A stretch of 64,000 nt of DNA from Larsenimonas suaedae (GCF_023712105.1 NZ_JAMLJI010000004.1:248001-312000), one strand, 5' to 3'. Positions 1-11,703 are shown, counted from the first letter of the stretch. Numbers and translations: made by a program. Notes: generated from the sequence alone by a model not told the origin.

Positions 1-1361
1 GCATCGAGCTGCGGGGCGGGAATGTCTTCTGGAAAGTGCGCCGAGGACAGCGCAATCAGCCCCTTGAGCACCCGGGTGACGCCATCGCGCTGGCTCGAGT
101 TGAGGTGGCCGACCGGGACCATCCGCGTGATGTCGGTGGTGCCGCCCAGGTACTGCCCGCCGGAATCGATCAGAAGCAGGCCGTCCTTGCCCGTAATGTG
201 GCTGAACGCTTCCTCGGTTGCGCGGTAATGGGGCAGGGCGCCGTTCTGGTTGAAACCTGCGATGGTCGGGAAGCTTTCGCCGACAAAATTCGGGCGCTTC
301 TGGCGCTCCTCGCGAAGGCGCTCGTCGATGGTCAGCTCCGAGACCGCCTCGCCTTGGGCCAGCGCCTCATCGAGCCAGGCAAAGAACTCACACAGCGCCA
401 CGCCGTCGTCTTCCATCGCGTCTCGAACGTGGGCAAGCTCCATTTCTCCCTTGCGGCTCTTGGCAAGCGTGGTGGGCTGGCTTGCCTCGATCAGGTCGGC
501 GCTTTCAGGGACGGCGTCTGCCAGCAAAAGCGTCAGCTTCGAGGGGTCGATCAGGACATGGCTCGAGGGCGACAGCTCAGCGACCTGGCGGGCCGCGTTC
601 TCATACGGTGCGACCTCGATACCTGCCTGTTCGAGGGCCGAGCGCGCCTCGCGCTCGAGTCGGTCGCCCTCGACAAAGAGCGTCGCCTGGTCCTGGGTAA
701 TGAGCATGTGCGCCAGAAAGATCGGGTTGTACTCAACGTCGCTGCCGCGGAGGTTGGTTAGCCAGGCAATGTCATCGAGCGCGGACAACAGGTGCGCGTC
801 GGCGCCCTGATCCGTCATCGCGCTCCGAAGTGAGGACAGCTTTTCCTTGGTGGACTCGCCCACCCACTGGCTGTCGTGGCAGTAGATCGGAGCGTTGGGC
901 AGCGCCGGGCGCTCCGACCAGATGTGATCAAGCAGATCAGTTGTGGTATCGAGCTTTAGGCTTGCCGGCTGCAGAACGTCGTTGAGCGTGCGCGCTTCCT
1001 TGAGCGACAGCACCGCGCCATCGGCGCCGACGCGGCTGTTCTTGGGCAGGTGCGTGACAAACCACTGCATCGGCGCTTCGGCGTCGCGAGGTGACCATTT
1101 CTCGAGCGCGATGCCGCTGCCGGCGAGCTGCTGCTCCGCCTGCACCCAATAGCGGCTATCGACCCAGAGGGCGGCCTTGTCCTGAGTGACCGTAAGCAGC
1201 CCGACCGACCCGGTGAACCCTGAAAGCCACGCCCGGCCCTGCCAGTGCGCCGGCAGGTACTCGGAAAGATGCGGGTCGTCAGAGGGCAACCACCAGCCAT
1301 CGAATCGATGAGCCTGCATGGCGTGGCGTAGTGCGTCGAGGCGCTGGGTGTGGGCGGACAT
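1..1361 (-). CDS. Xaa-Pro aminopeptidase (M24B, aminopeptidase P family), C-terminus outside window
   Basis: The first 453 residues are readable on the minus strand from an ATG at 1361. The protein begins MSAHTQRLDALRHAM and has the tandem creatinase-like N-terminal domains of the long (about 600 aa) XPNPEP1-type aminopeptidases P, which remove an N-terminal residue preceding proline. The start of the catalytic pita-bread domain is present, including the metal-ligand region LLIDSGGQYLGGTTDITR with both expected aspartates. The remaining His and Glu ligands lie beyond base 1. It is divergent from the chemoreceptor gene downstream. The family call is firm; the exact substrate is not visible. 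Confidence 0.9.
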   Translation of the reverse strand, partial: MSAHTQRLDALRHAMQAHRFDGWWLPSDDPHLSEYLPAHWQGRAWLSGFTGSVGLLTVTQDKAALWVDSRYWVQAEQQLAGSGIALEKWSPRDAEAPMQWFVTHLPKNSRVGADGAVLSLKEARTLNDVLQPASLKLDTTTDLLDHIWSERPALPNAPIYCHDSQWVGESTKEKLSSLRSAMTDQGADAHLLSALDDIAWLTNLRGSDVEYNPIFLAHMLITQDQATLFVEGDRLEREARSALEQAGIEVAPYENAARQVAELSPSSHVLIDPSKLTLLLADAVPESADLIEASQPTTLAKSRKGEMELAHVRDAMEDDGVALCEFFAWLDEALAQGEAVSELTIDERLREERQKRPNFVGESFPTIAGFNQNGALPHYRATEEAFSHITGKDGLLLIDSGGQYLGGTTDITRMVPVGHLNSSQRDGVTRVLKGLIALSSAHFPEDIPAPQLD

Positions 1362-1549
1362 GAAACACTCCAAAACAATTGAATCCAGGCGCAAAGCATA
1401 GCCGATGTGCACCGATGTCCGGTATGTGGGCAGTAAGTGCCGTCAAAAAAGTCGGTCATATCGTTCTATTTAGTCGACAGGACCCCAAAGATTGCGGGCG
1501 CTTTGGCCGTTACTGGCATTTCTCCCTTCTGAAACCGTAGGAGCACCGG

Positions 1550-3253
1550 ATGAAAATCGAGACCATGCGCGCCCGCATGATTCTTATTCTGGCGAGCGTC
1601 ATCGTAAGCATGATCGTGTATAGCCTGTATGAGGCCAACAACGCGCGGTCGCAGCGTTTCGATGAAAAGCGCCACTTGCTTCAAACCAACGTCGAGATCG
1701 CGACCACGCTGGTGAACGCCGAGTACGAACGGGCTCAGCGCGGCGAGATTTCAACCGAACAGGCCAAGGCCAACGCGTTGTCCCAGCTCAATGCCATGCG
1801 CTGGAATGAGGGGTCGGGCTATGTGTTCGTGTTTGATTCCAAGCCAAGCGTCGTGATGCACCCGATCCTTCCGGAGCTTAATGGCCAGAACGTCGCAGGC
1901 AAGACGGATCAGAAAGGCAAGCCGACCTACGACATCATGGTGGACAACGGCCTCAAGCAGGGCGGTGGCTTTATCGAGTTCGTGTGGCCCAAGCCCGGCG
2001 AGACCACGCCGGAGCCGAAACTTGGCTACACCGAGTATTTCAAACCCTGGGACTGGCACTTGGCATCAGGCCTTTATCTGAGCGACCTCAAGACCGCGTT
2101 CCTGTCATCACTTTTAAGTAGCCTGCTGTTGGCACTGCTGTTGTCCGGCATCATTCTCTGGAACATGCGCGCGATCAAACGCGTTCTCGGCGGTGAGCCC
2201 AACGACGCCGTGACCATGGCGCGCCAGATCGCCAAGGGCGATCTGGTCGACCGCTCCGGTACCGCCTACCCCGAAAACAGCCTGCTCGGCCAGCTTCAGA
2301 TCATGCGGGTCCAGCTCGGCGACATGGTCTCTCAGGTGCGTAACAGCGCCCAGACCGTCACCTCAAGCAGCGCCGAAATTGCTCAGGGCAACAACGATCT
2401 TTCCGACCGCACTCAATCTCAGGCGGCAAGCCTCGAGGAGACCGCGGCCTCGATGGAACAGATCACCGCCACCGTCAAACAAACCGCCGAAAGCGCCCGC
2501 GCCGCCGATCAGCAGGCGTCTTCTGCGCGCAAGGACGCCCAGCGTGGTGGCGAAGTGATGGAAAAAGCGATCGAAGCGATGGGCGGCATTCACGAGTCCA
2601 GCAAGCAGATCACCGACATCGTCAGCATGATCGAAGGCATCGCCTTCCAGACCAACCTGCTGGCGCTCAACGCGGCGGTCGAGGCGGCTCGGGCCGGTGA
2701 ACACGGCCGGGGTTTCGCGGTCGTTGCCTCTGAAGTGCGAGAGCTTGCCCAGCGCGCGGCCAAGGCCACCGACGACATCAAGTCGCTGGTCGAGCAGAGC
2801 GGCGCACGTATCGATGAGGGTACGGCGCTGGTGCGTGAATCCGGCGAGACGCTCAATGAAATCGTAAGCTCGGTCTCGCGGGTGTCGGATCTGATTTCCG
2901 AGATTTCCGAAGCCGCGCGGGAGCAGACCGCCGGCATCGATCAGACCAATCTCGCCATTACCGACATGGACCAGGGGACCCAGCAGAACGCGGCGCTGGT
3001 CGAGCAGTCGGCGGCGGCAAGCAAGCTGATGCAGGAGGAAGCCGAGCGACTCGCAGCGCTGATGGCCACCTTCACGCTGGATGCCTCTGCCGAGAGCCGG
3101 CCCGCTGCCGTGAGCGAACGCTCGGTGCCTGCCAGACCGGTGGCTTCTGTCTCACCGGTCCCCTCGGCGCGCCCGGTACGTGCCTCGGCGCCGGCCAAGA
3201 AGGCCCCGGTGCGGGAAGCCGTTACCGACAGCGACGACTGGGAAACCTTCTAA
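1550..3253 (+). CDS. Methyl-accepting chemotaxis protein with periplasmic Cache domain
   Basis: A 567-aa transmembrane chemoreceptor. TM1 lies at about residues 7-27, followed by a single periplasmic sCache_2-type domain (about 35-180, with the conserved GYVFVFD and WDWHLASG stretches), TM2 at about 187-208, a HAMP-like linker and the cytoplasmic signalling hairpin with the invariant tip [20 protein letters not shown]. The C-terminus ends DDWETF after a Pro/Ala-rich flexible tail, matching the xWETF pentapeptide that tethers CheR and CheB. Cache receptors of this class often sense small carboxylates, but the ligand cannot be read here. The gene stands alone and ends at a strong terminator. 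Confidence 0.95.
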   Translation: MKIETMRARMILILASVIVSMIVYSLYEANNARSQRFDEKRHLLQTNVEIATTLVNAEYERAQRGEISTEQAKANALSQLNAMRWNEGSGYVFVFDSKPSVVMHPILPELNGQNVAGKTDQKGKPTYDIMVDNGLKQGGGFIEFVWPKPGETTPEPKLGYTEYFKPWDWHLASGLYLSDLKTAFLSSLLSSLLLALLLSGIILWNMRAIKRVLGGEPNDAVTMARQIAKGDLVDRSGTAYPENSLLGQLQIMRVQLGDMVSQVRNSAQTVTSSSAEIAQGNNDLSDRTQSQAASLEETAASMEQITATVKQTAESARAADQQASSARKDAQRGGEVMEKAIEAMGGIHESSKQITDIVSMIEGIAFQTNLLALNAAVEAARAGEHGRGFAVVASEVRELAQRAAKATDDIKSLVEQSGARIDEGTALVRESGETLNEIVSSVSRVSDLISEISEAAREQTAGIDQTNLAITDMDQGTQQNAALVEQSAAASKLMQEEAERLAALMATFTLDASAESRPAAVSERSVPARPVASVSPVPSARPVRASAPAKKAPVREAVTDSDDWETF

Positions 3254-3274
3254 GCCACTTAAGATGTTCCCCAT

Positions 3275-3305
3275 GAAAAAGGCGGCCCTGGAGGCCGCCT
3301 TTTTA
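3275..3305. terminator. Bidirectional Rho-independent terminator
   Basis: The A run is followed by AGGCGGCC, a 5-nt loop, GGCCGCCT and a T run. It sits between the convergent chemoreceptor and peptide-symporter genes and has U-tracts in both directions. Confidence 0.85.
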
Positions 3306-3320
3306 GCAGGAACGGAGAGG

Positions 3321-4889
3321 TCAGGTCGTTTGTTCGGCCGTCGTTCCTTTCGGGTTGATCGTGCCCAGATGACCCAGGTAACGCTTCATCACCGGCACGA
3401 GCAGCATCAAGGCTGCCGCACAGATGATCAGTGCCAGGGCGCAGCGTCCGAACAGTTCCGGCAACTGGGTGATTTCTTCCGGGTTGACGTGCCCGCCGAT
3501 CAGTCCGGCCACCAGATTGCCAAGCGCCGAGGCCGTGAACCAGAGCCCCATGACCTGGCCCCGCATCTTGAACGGCGCCAGAGCGCTCATGCTGGAAAGC
3601 CCGACCGGGCTCAGGCACATCTCCCCAAGGGTCAGCAGAAAGATACTGCCGGTGATCCACCAGAGCGACACGGCTTCTGTGCCACCCACGACACGCTGCG
3701 CCGCCAGCACCATCAGGCCGAATCCGCCGGCGGCAAACAGAAGCCCCATCACGAACTTCATCGGGCTACCGGGCTCGAGACCGCGTCGGCCCAGCGCCGG
3801 CCACAGCCAGCCAAACAGCGGCCCGAGCACGATGATGAAAAAGGGATTGAGTGACTGAATCCAGACCGTCGGGATCTGAAAGTCACCGATCATGCGGTCG
3901 GTGAAGTCTCGGCCGAACAGGTTGTAGGACGTGGGCTGCTGTTCGAAGGAGGCCCAGAAGCAGGCCGCGGCGGCCACCAGCAGAAAACAGACGCCGACGC
4001 GAAGCCGTTCCTCCCCGGACAGGCCGTTGAAAAAGGCCAGAAAGATGAAGTAGCCGAGCGCACAGACGATGATGACGGTGGTCATCGAGGTGGCAATGGC
4101 CACCGGGTCGAGCGGAATATAGCCGGCCATGGTCAGCCCGACCGCCACCGCGACAACGGCCATGATGCCGGCTACCCAGCGCCCGACGCCTTCGCGCTTG
4201 ACTGCCGGGCCATCCCAGGTGGCTTCGCGGTTTCTCAGCTGATCACCGCGCTTCATGGCCGGTACCGCGCTCAATCGGAAGATGGCAAGTGCGACCAGCA
4301 TGCCGATGCCGCCGATGCCGAAGCCCCAGTGCCAGCCGAGCTGCTTCATCAAAACGCCGGTAATGAGGGGCGCAACCAGCCCGCCGATGTTGATGCCCAT
4401 GTAGAAGATGGCGAAGCCGCCATCGCGTCGGGCATCACCTTCCCCGTACAGCGTGCCGACCATGACCGAGATGCAGGTCTTGAAAAGCCCCGAGCCTGCA
4501 ACGATGAAGGCAAGCCCCAGAAAGAACACCGGCGCTCCCAACAGTGCCGACAGCGCGATGCACAGGTGGCCAAGGGCAATGATCAGGGAGCCATACCAGA
4601 CGGCGCGCTGCTGCCCCAGCCAGTTATCGGCAAGCCAGCCGCCGGGCAGGGTCGCAAGGTACAGGGTGCCTGCAAAGATGCCGACAATCGCCGAGGCGGT
4701 GGTGCTTGAAAAGCCAAGGCCGCCGTCTTGAAGCGTGGCCGCCATGAACAGCACCAGCAGGGGCCGGATGCCGTAGTAGGAAAAGCGCTCCCAGAGTTCG
4801 GTAAAGAAAAGGGGCCCAAGCGCCCGAGGGTGGCCGAAAAAGCCGTGATCGCCCTTCGCGCGGGCGATGTTGTCAGAAGATGTGTTCAT
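3321..4889 (-). CDS. POT/PTR2 family peptide:H+ symporter
   Basis: A 522-aa, roughly 14-helix inner-membrane transporter for di- and tripeptides driven by protons. The diagnostic ELWERFSYYG motif (ExxERFxYYG) is present in TM1 near residue 31, as is the second PTR2 signature region around GGFAIFYMGINIGG. Length and layout match DtpA/YdgR-type bacterial POT proteins. The start ATG at 4889 follows a 5' region with a 7-bp dyad at 4932-4952. The gene is single and convergent with the chemoreceptor. The exact Dtp subtype is not assigned. Confidence 0.92.
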   Translation of the reverse strand: MNTSSDNIARAKGDHGFFGHPRALGPLFFTELWERFSYYGIRPLLVLFMAATLQDGGLGFSSTTASAIVGIFAGTLYLATLPGGWLADNWLGQQRAVWYGSLIIALGHLCIALSALLGAPVFFLGLAFIVAGSGLFKTCISVMVGTLYGEGDARRDGGFAIFYMGINIGGLVAPLITGVLMKQLGWHWGFGIGGIGMLVALAIFRLSAVPAMKRGDQLRNREATWDGPAVKREGVGRWVAGIMAVVAVAVGLTMAGYIPLDPVAIATSMTTVIIVCALGYFIFLAFFNGLSGEERLRVGVCFLLVAAAACFWASFEQQPTSYNLFGRDFTDRMIGDFQIPTVWIQSLNPFFIIVLGPLFGWLWPALGRRGLEPGSPMKFVMGLLFAAGGFGLMVLAAQRVVGGTEAVSLWWITGSIFLLTLGEMCLSPVGLSSMSALAPFKMRGQVMGLWFTASALGNLVAGLIGGHVNPEEITQLPELFGRCALALIICAAALMLLVPVMKRYLGHLGTINPKGTTAEQTT

Positions 4890-4931
4890 GAGTCGAAGTC
4901 TTGTTGGCTGATCTGTCAGTTTTTATTGGAG

Positions 4932-4952
4932 CGACAACGTTTCATGTTGTCG
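4932..4952. promoter_or_regulatory. Operator-like dyad upstream of peptide symporter
   Basis: CGACAAC and GTTGTCG are perfect 7-bp inverted arms separated by 7 nt, 43 bp upstream of the symporter start. The 322-bp gap 4890-5211 between the divergent symporter and MFS genes holds this dyad and otherwise no gene I can support; the promoters of both genes must lie here. That the dyad is a regulator site is inference. Confidence 0.35.
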
Positions 4953-5211
4953 ATGGCTTGTCAAAGCGTGATGAATACTGCGTTGTCGGATAGTCTAGCC
5001 TTTTATTTAATTGACGCGTTGGTCAGCTTTCAGGAAGCGGTCGCTGATGGCGTCGATGGCCTCAGGTGTGCGGGTCCGAAATGCGTTCAAACGAAAGAGG
5101 CCGTGCACTGGTTTGCTTGGTTGCGTTTCTGAAAAAAGAGACCGCAGCCGATGGGCAGGGCGTAACGACCCGATCTATCGTTTGGGTTTCAATCATCAAA
5201 ACGAGGGTGTG

Positions 5212-6447
5212 ATGCACAGCGAACAGGAAGCGGCCTCAGTGCCCCCCGCCGAGGCCGCGTTCATTGAGAAAGGCACGTCTGGCTACCGAGCGACCATGCT
5301 TGCGTTGTTTCTGGGCGCGTTTTCGACCTTTGCGCTCCTTTATTGCGTACAGCCGATGATGCCGCGCTTTTCAAGCGCGTTCGGCATTACCGCAACCGAA
5401 GGCAGCCTGGTGCTTTCGGTCGCGACCGCGGCGCTGGCGGTCGGGCTTTTGATCACCGGGGCGCTTTCAGATGCCATCGGGCGCAAGGGCATCATGGTCA
5501 CGGCGCTGTTTGGCGCCGCTGCCTGCACGCTTGCCGCTGCACTGATGCCCAACTGGCCGCTGGTGCTGGTGATGCGGGCGTTGGCGGGGCTGTCGCTGTC
5601 GGGGCTGTGTGCGGTCGCCATGACGTATTTGAGCGAGGAAATCGCGCCACGCTTCGTCGGTGTCTCGATGGGGCTCTACATCGGTGGCAGCGCCATCGGG
5701 GGCATGGGCGGTCGCTTGATCAGTGGCGTGTTGGTCGATTGGCTGCACTGGCGTTGGGTGCTTGCGATCATGGGGGGGCTGTGTCTGATCACGGCGCTTC
5801 TGTTTACACGCCTGCTGCCGCCCTCACGGCATTTCGAGTCGCGGCCATTCAGCCTTAAAAGCCTTGTGTCGGCCTCGCGAATGCATCTTCGCGATGCCGG
5901 GCTTCCCTGGCTGTTTCTGGAGGGGTTTCTGCTGATGGGCAGCTTCGTGACGCTGTTTAATTACGTCGCCTATCGTCTGCTCGGCCCGCCGTATCATTTC
6001 AGTCAGGCCGTGGTTGGGGTGATGTCGATCGTCTACCTCTCCGGCATCTACAGCTCGGCCTGGGCGGGGGCGCTGGCGGATCGACTCGGCCGACCGCGGG
6101 TATTTTGGGTCTTTATCGTGGTCATGATGACAGGGCTTGCGATCACACTTCTGACGCCGTCCTGGGCGATTCTTGTTGGGATGCTGGTGTTCACGTTCGG
6201 CTTCTTTGCCGCGCACTCGGTCGCAAGCGGCTGGGTCGGGCAGCGCGCGCGTCAAGCGCGAGGGCAAGCCTCATCGCTTTATCTATTCAGCTATTATCTG
6301 GGCTCGAGCTTGGCGGGTACGCTTGGTGGTGTGTTCTGGCACTGGCAGGGATGGCCGGGGGTGGCCTTGTTTATCGGGGTGCTTTTAAGTGTCGCGCTTG
6401 CGGCGGCGCTCAAGCTTAAGGGTGTCTCGGGTGATGGCTCAAGTTAA
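5212..6447 (+). CDS. MFS transporter, YnfM-like (drug/sugar exporter type)
   Basis: A 411-aa, 12-TM major facilitator. The opening helix LLYCVQPMMPRFSSAFGI is typical of the YnfM/arabinose-efflux branch, and the loop 2-3 signature appears as GALSDAIGRKG. I chose the ATG at 5212 because a purine-rich AACGAGGG lies just upstream and MHSEQEAASVPP is a plausible soluble N-terminus. The open frame extends further upstream but that part has no membrane-protein character. It is divergent from the peptide symporter and ends at a perfect 12-bp stem-loop. The exported substrate is unknown. Confidence 0.88.
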   Translation: MHSEQEAASVPPAEAAFIEKGTSGYRATMLALFLGAFSTFALLYCVQPMMPRFSSAFGITATEGSLVLSVATAALAVGLLITGALSDAIGRKGIMVTALFGAAACTLAAALMPNWPLVLVMRALAGLSLSGLCAVAMTYLSEEIAPRFVGVSMGLYIGGSAIGGMGGRLISGVLVDWLHWRWVLAIMGGLCLITALLFTRLLPPSRHFESRPFSLKSLVSASRMHLRDAGLPWLFLEGFLLMGSFVTLFNYVAYRLLGPPYHFSQAVVGVMSIVYLSGIYSSAWAGALADRLGRPRVFWVFIVVMMTGLAITLLTPSWAILVGMLVFTFGFFAAHSVASGWVGQRARQARGQASSLYLFSYYLGSSLAGTLGGVFWHWQGWPGVALFIGVLLSVALAAALKLKGVSGDGSS

Positions 6448-6448
6448 A

Positions 6449-6476
6449 GGTATACCGAGCAAGGGCTCGGTATACC
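6449..6476. terminator. Perfect 12-bp stem-loop between convergent genes
   Basis: GGTATACCGAGC, a 4-nt loop AAGG, then GCTCGGTATACC. No T tract follows, so it may act as a weak bidirectional terminator or as an mRNA 3' stabiliser for the MFS and lipoprotein genes. Confidence 0.5.
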
Positions 6477-6485
6477 GGAGCCGAA

Positions 6486-7001
6486 TCAGATCTGACCGAC
6501 CTTGACCAGCTTGCCTTTCATGGCTTCGGGCACATCCTCGATCATGACGAGGTTGAGCGATTTCTGCTCGCCTTCAAGGGCCACAGCGTCGCCCAGATCG
6601 GCGTCCACTTCATCCGGTGAAAGGGTGTACATACCGCCGTTGAAGGGGTCGACGATTAGCCAGCCAATAAGACCGCCAAACAAGATGTTGCCGCCAATGT
6701 ACCAGCCGTTCGCCGACGTGGTTAGATCCACCGTGCGCGGGGCATAGCCCTCTTTCTTGAGTTCAACGTGGTAGGTCTTGCCACCGAAATAGCTGCCGTC
6801 GGACTTCTTGAGTGTGACGGTGGTCGGTGTAGTGCCGGTAAAAACCCGCTTGGCCGTTTCGTCAGTAATAACGACATTGGCATTGGACGGCGTACTGTTG
6901 ATGGTCACGCTCTGGTCGCTGTCGCCAACGATGGAAGCGCAGCCGGTCAGCGTCAGGGCCGCACAGGTGCCGACGAGGGCGGCAAGGGTCTTGAATGTCA
7001 T
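6486..7001 (-). CDS. Small lipoprotein with PEGA-like repeat region
   Basis: A 171-aa protein with a signal peptide and lipobox LTGC (Cys at residue 21), so probably lipid-anchored. Residues about 33-80 (SVTINSTPSNANVVIT ... TYHVELKKEGYAPRTVDL) match the PEGA-type surface-carbohydrate or scaffold motif found in bacterial envelope lipoproteins. A hydrophobic GGLIGWLIVDPFNGGMY segment follows at about 108-124; this GGxxGxxxD-P-xGxMY arrangement recurs in small envelope lipoproteins of unknown role. No enzymatic residues are recognised. It is convergent with the MFS gene and divergent from cytidine deaminase. Confidence 0.8.
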   Translation of the reverse strand: MTFKTLAALVGTCAALTLTGCASIVGDSDQSVTINSTPSNANVVITDETAKRVFTGTTPTTVTLKKSDGSYFGGKTYHVELKKEGYAPRTVDLTTSANGWYIGGNILFGGLIGWLIVDPFNGGMYTLSPDEVDADLGDAVALEGEQKSLNLVMIEDVPEAMKGKLVKVGQI

Positions 7002-7035
7002 TTAAAGCTCTCTTTTTATAACCCGCTTTGAAACA

Positions 7036-7051
7036 CGCCTCGCGTGAGGCG
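7036..7051. promoter_or_regulatory. Short perfect dyad upstream of the lipoprotein gene
   Basis: CGCCTC, GCGT, GAGGCG lies 35 bp upstream of the lipoprotein ATG in the 191-bp divergent region shared with cytidine deaminase. It could be an operator or a 5'-UTR hairpin; no factor is identified. Confidence 0.25.
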
Positions 7052-7192
7052 ATGATGAGGACACCGACCGTTCTGGTTGATGCAAGTGCTTGTGGAGTAA
7101 CGACATTCACACGCACTTCTTTAGATTCTTTTTTTTAACTTATAGTCAGGTGCCGCTCCGGCGGGTGCTTGGCCTACCTCAAGGAGACAGCC

Positions 7193-7597
7193 ATGTCAGT
7201 GAGTCACACCGAAATCCAATGCCTGATCACGGCTCGAAATCACGCCTATACGCCGTACTCCAACCATCCAGTGGCGGCATTGGTCGAGGATGATCAAGGG
7301 CGGCAATTCACTGGGTGCAATGTGGAAATTGCGAACTACAAGGGGCTTTGCGCCGAGGCCAGTGCGATTGCCTCAATGGTCTCTCAGACCGGCAGTACCA
7401 CCCTTGCCCGCGTGGTCGTGATGGGCCCGGGTGAGGCGTTGTGCACGCCCTGTGGTGATTGCCGCCAGCGCATTCGTGAATTTGCAACGGTTGATACCGA
7501 GATCGTGGTCGTGAGTGGTGAGGGCGAGGTGCTCAAGCGCTATTCGATGGAAGCGCTGCTGCCGGATTCGTTTGGCCCGGAAAATCTGCCGGATTGA
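7193..7597 (+). CDS. cdd: Cytidine deaminase
   Basis: A 134-aa zinc enzyme of pyrimidine salvage (cytidine or deoxycytidine to uridine or deoxyuridine). The Zn/catalytic motifs LCAEASAI (Cys-Ala-Glu) and PCGDCRQRI (two Cys ligands) are intact, and the length fits the small tetrameric class. The ATG at 7193 is chosen over an in-frame TTG at 7169 because AAGGAG lies 6 nt upstream of it. The gene is monocistronic. Confidence 0.93.
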   Translation: MSVSHTEIQCLITARNHAYTPYSNHPVAALVEDDQGRQFTGCNVEIANYKGLCAEASAIASMVSQTGSTTLARVVVMGPGEALCTPCGDCRQRIREFATVDTEIVVVSGEGEVLKRYSMEALLPDSFGPENLPD

Positions 7598-7784
7598 CGC
7601 GAAGGGTCGTGGAATGGGAAGCGTGTAACTACTGTGGAGCTTTAGATAATACTGAAGAGTGTCGGGTGGCGTGCCGATAGCACTGGAGCCGGTCTTAATG
7701 CGGCCGATGGCGGGGCACGGTATGCCGTAGCGACGGGGTTATCAGTGCCGTGAACATAAAAAGAACATGTCACGGGGTTTCACC

Positions 7785-9506
7785 ATGTTTCTCACTCGAA
7801 GTGTCAAAGCACGTCTGACGGCCTCTATGGCCTTTCTCGTTGTCCTGTTGGTTGCAATTGGCTCGCTGGGATTATTCAGTGCAAGCAGCGGTCAGGAAGA
7901 CCTCCGCGAGTCCTATGAGGAGAGTTTGATACCGATTCGAGCGCTGGGCTCGGTGCGGGCCAATTTGTTGATGAACCGTACGCAAGTGACCACGGCGCTG
8001 TTGCTCAATGATGCCAGCGCGGTGCCCGCCATCCGACAGACCATGACCGGGTTAGCCGAGCGCGTCGATGAGCAGTGGACGACCTATCTATCCTCCGGCA
8101 CCCCCGCGCCGGAGGAGCGTGCCGGTATCGACGCATTCCAGAAGGAGCTGCCAGAGCTTCGCGCGAGCCTTGACCGCGCGATGACGCTGGCCGCCGCTGG
8201 TAATTTCGACGGCGCTCGCTCGCTTCTGGATACAGAGCTTGAGGGCGAATACAGCGCCATCATCGAGCAATTGACCGATCTGATTGTAATCAACGAGCGA
8301 TTGGCCGCGGAAAACTTCGTCGACAGTAAAGAGAGCTACGCAACGCTGCGGACGCTCTCGGTCGCGGCCATGGTGCTGTCGATCATCTCAGCGATTGCGC
8401 TGGCGTTCTGGCTGGTGCGCGGCATCATCACGCCGCTTTCCAAGGCGCGAGATTTCGCCACCGAACTTGCCGAGGGCAACCTGAATGCGCGCATCAACGT
8501 CACCTGCAAGGATGAGTTCGGGCAGATGCTTGATGCGCTGGTCGACATGCGTAACCGGCTGACCGGGGTGGTCACGACCGTACGTTCAAGCGTTGAAGGC
8601 GTATCGCTTGGCTCGCAGGAAATTTCGAGCGGCAACGACGACTTGAATCGCCGAACGCAGGAGCAGGCGGCGAGCCTTGAACAGACTGCGGCCTCGATGG
8701 ATGAGATGACCTCGACCGTGCGTCAGAACGCCGAAAATGCCTCGATCGCCAATACGCTGGTGGGCGAAGTCAGCAATACCGCTCATGACGGCGGTAACGT
8801 AGCCCAGCAGGCGGTGGCCGCCATGGCGGACATCAATGCCTCCAGCCAGCAGATTTCCGGCATTATCAGCCTGATCGATGAAATCGCGTTCCAGACCAAC
8901 CTGCTTGCGCTGAACGCCGCGGTCGAGGCGGCGCGGGCCGGCGAGCAGGGCCGGGGCTTCGCGGTGGTGGCCGGTGAGGTCCGAACGCTTGCCAGCCGCA
9001 GTGCCGATGCGGCCAAGGAGATCAAGCAGCTGGTCGATCAAAGTGTCGATCGGGTCGAGGCGGGCTCCAGGCTGGTCAATCAGGCCGGTGAGTCCCTGGG
9101 TGAGATCGTCGAGGGGGTTAAGCGGGTGCAATCGCTTGTGACCGAAATCGCGCACGCGAGCCGCGAACAGTCTCAGGGCATCGAGCAGATCAACACCGCG
9201 ATCTCGCAGATGGACAACGTCACTCAGCAAAACGCGAGCCTGGTTGAAGAGTCCAGTGCGGCAAGCCAGTCACTGAACGATCAGGCGCGTTCGCTCATGG
9301 AGCAGATCGCGTTCTTCAAGCTCGATGGCGAAGGTGCTCACCGGGCGATGGCATCCTCCGCGCCTGCGCCTCGCGCAAGAACGACCGCTTCCACCCAAAC
9401 CTCGAACGTGACCAGAGTCGATGAGCCCAAGAGCGCGAAAACGGCGCCCAGACAGGCCGCGCGGGCCGAGACAGCCACTGCCGACGACGACTGGACGACC
9501 TTCTAA
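7785..9506 (+). CDS. Methyl-accepting chemotaxis protein with four-helix-bundle sensor
   Basis: A 573-aa chemoreceptor from the ATG at 7785; an in-frame ATG at 7767 would add six residues but has no ribosome site. TM1 is near the N-terminus, followed by a periplasmic 4HB_MCP (Tar-like) domain of about 150 residues, TM2 ([19 protein letters not shown]), a HAMP domain and the signalling tip [20 protein letters not shown]. The last residues DDDWTTF form an xWxxF variant of the CheR/CheB docking pentapeptide behind an alanine-rich linker. The ligand is unknown. It ends at a 16-bp terminator stem. Confidence 0.93.
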   Translation: MFLTRSVKARLTASMAFLVVLLVAIGSLGLFSASSGQEDLRESYEESLIPIRALGSVRANLLMNRTQVTTALLLNDASAVPAIRQTMTGLAERVDEQWTTYLSSGTPAPEERAGIDAFQKELPELRASLDRAMTLAAAGNFDGARSLLDTELEGEYSAIIEQLTDLIVINERLAAENFVDSKESYATLRTLSVAAMVLSIISAIALAFWLVRGIITPLSKARDFATELAEGNLNARINVTCKDEFGQMLDALVDMRNRLTGVVTTVRSSVEGVSLGSQEISSGNDDLNRRTQEQAASLEQTAASMDEMTSTVRQNAENASIANTLVGEVSNTAHDGGNVAQQAVAAMADINASSQQISGIISLIDEIAFQTNLLALNAAVEAARAGEQGRGFAVVAGEVRTLASRSADAAKEIKQLVDQSVDRVEAGSRLVNQAGESLGEIVEGVKRVQSLVTEIAHASREQSQGIEQINTAISQMDNVTQQNASLVEESSAASQSLNDQARSLMEQIAFFKLDGEGAHRAMASSAPAPRARTTASTQTSNVTRVDEPKSAKTAPRQAARAETATADDDWTTF

Positions 9507-9537
9507 AACCGCGCCCTGCACATCGGGCCGAAATGAT

Positions 9538-9575
9538 CTGCGCCCCGCTCCGGCATGAACCGGAGCGGGGCGCAG
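9538..9575. terminator. Long GC-rich stem-loop, convergent terminator
   Basis: A perfect 16-bp stem (CTGCGCCCCGCTCCGG and its complement) with a 6-nt loop lies between the chemoreceptor and ybiT stop codons. The flanking T content is low, but position and strength suggest a bidirectional terminator. Confidence 0.65.
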
Positions 9576-9604
9576 CTTTGTTCAGCCAGGGCCTGGGGGC
9601 AGTG

Positions 9605-11194
<1,590 letters not shown>

Positions 11195-11316
11195 AGCGGG
11201 AGCGTCTCGCGGGGGGAGGTAAGAATCGGCCCCGGCCGGGATGACCGGTACGGGGCGTCAAGGTATTGGCAGGTATTGTACGTGTTCGAGCGCAAGGCGT
11301 CATTGCGCATGTGGCG

Positions 11317-11703
11317 CTAGAACACCACGGCGAGCAATAGAAGCAACAGGCCAAACATGCTGACCATATAGACCAGTGAGCGCACCCAAGGAATGCCGAG
11401 GGCGTAGAGCGGCACATACACGATGCGCGCCAGCAGGTAGAGCCAGCAGCCCCAGAGGGTCATGGCGCCTTCCTGATGCGTTATATGAACGATCAGCACC
11501 GCCGCGATAAACAGCGGCAAGGTCTCGAACAAATTGCGCTGTGCTCGAAAGAGGCGGCCAGTGACCTTGCCCATCGGTGGGCCTTCCTTGTCGCGCGGGC
11601 CGGCGTTGTATTCGACGCCGGTTTCCCGGTTGCGCCACATGGCCGGCAACAGGATTTGGACCACGGCCAGAATCAGTGTCCAGCCCAATAAATGAAGCTC
11701 CAT
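11317..11703 (-). CDS. MAPEG family membrane protein
   Basis: A 128-aa protein with about four transmembrane helices, starting MELHLLGWTLILAVVQILL at 11703; the frame extends upstream without a better start. The conserved loop RLFRAQRNLFETLPLFIAA matches the MAPEG fold (membrane-associated proteins in eicosanoid and glutathione metabolism). Bacterial members are common but mostly uncharacterised. It lies upstream of ybiT on the same strand with a 122-bp gap. Confidence 0.85.
   Translation of the reverse strand: MELHLLGWTLILAVVQILLPAMWRNRETGVEYNAGPRDKEGPPMGKVTGRLFRAQRNLFETLPLFIAAVLIVHITHQEGAMTLWGCWLYLLARIVYVPLYALGIPWVRSLVYMVSMFGLLLLLLAVVF

Noticed and set aside
7673..7680. GCCGATAG upstream of the second chemoreceptor resembles a flagellar sigma-28 -10 element.
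   Set aside because: No TAAAG-type -35 element occurs at the required spacing, so a sigma-28 promoter is not supported.
8586..9230. Long open frame antisense to the second chemoreceptor; similar antisense frames occur opposite most genes in the window.
   Set aside because: They mirror the high-G+C codon pattern of the real genes, have no ribosome sites or family features, and overlap fully with well-supported proteins.
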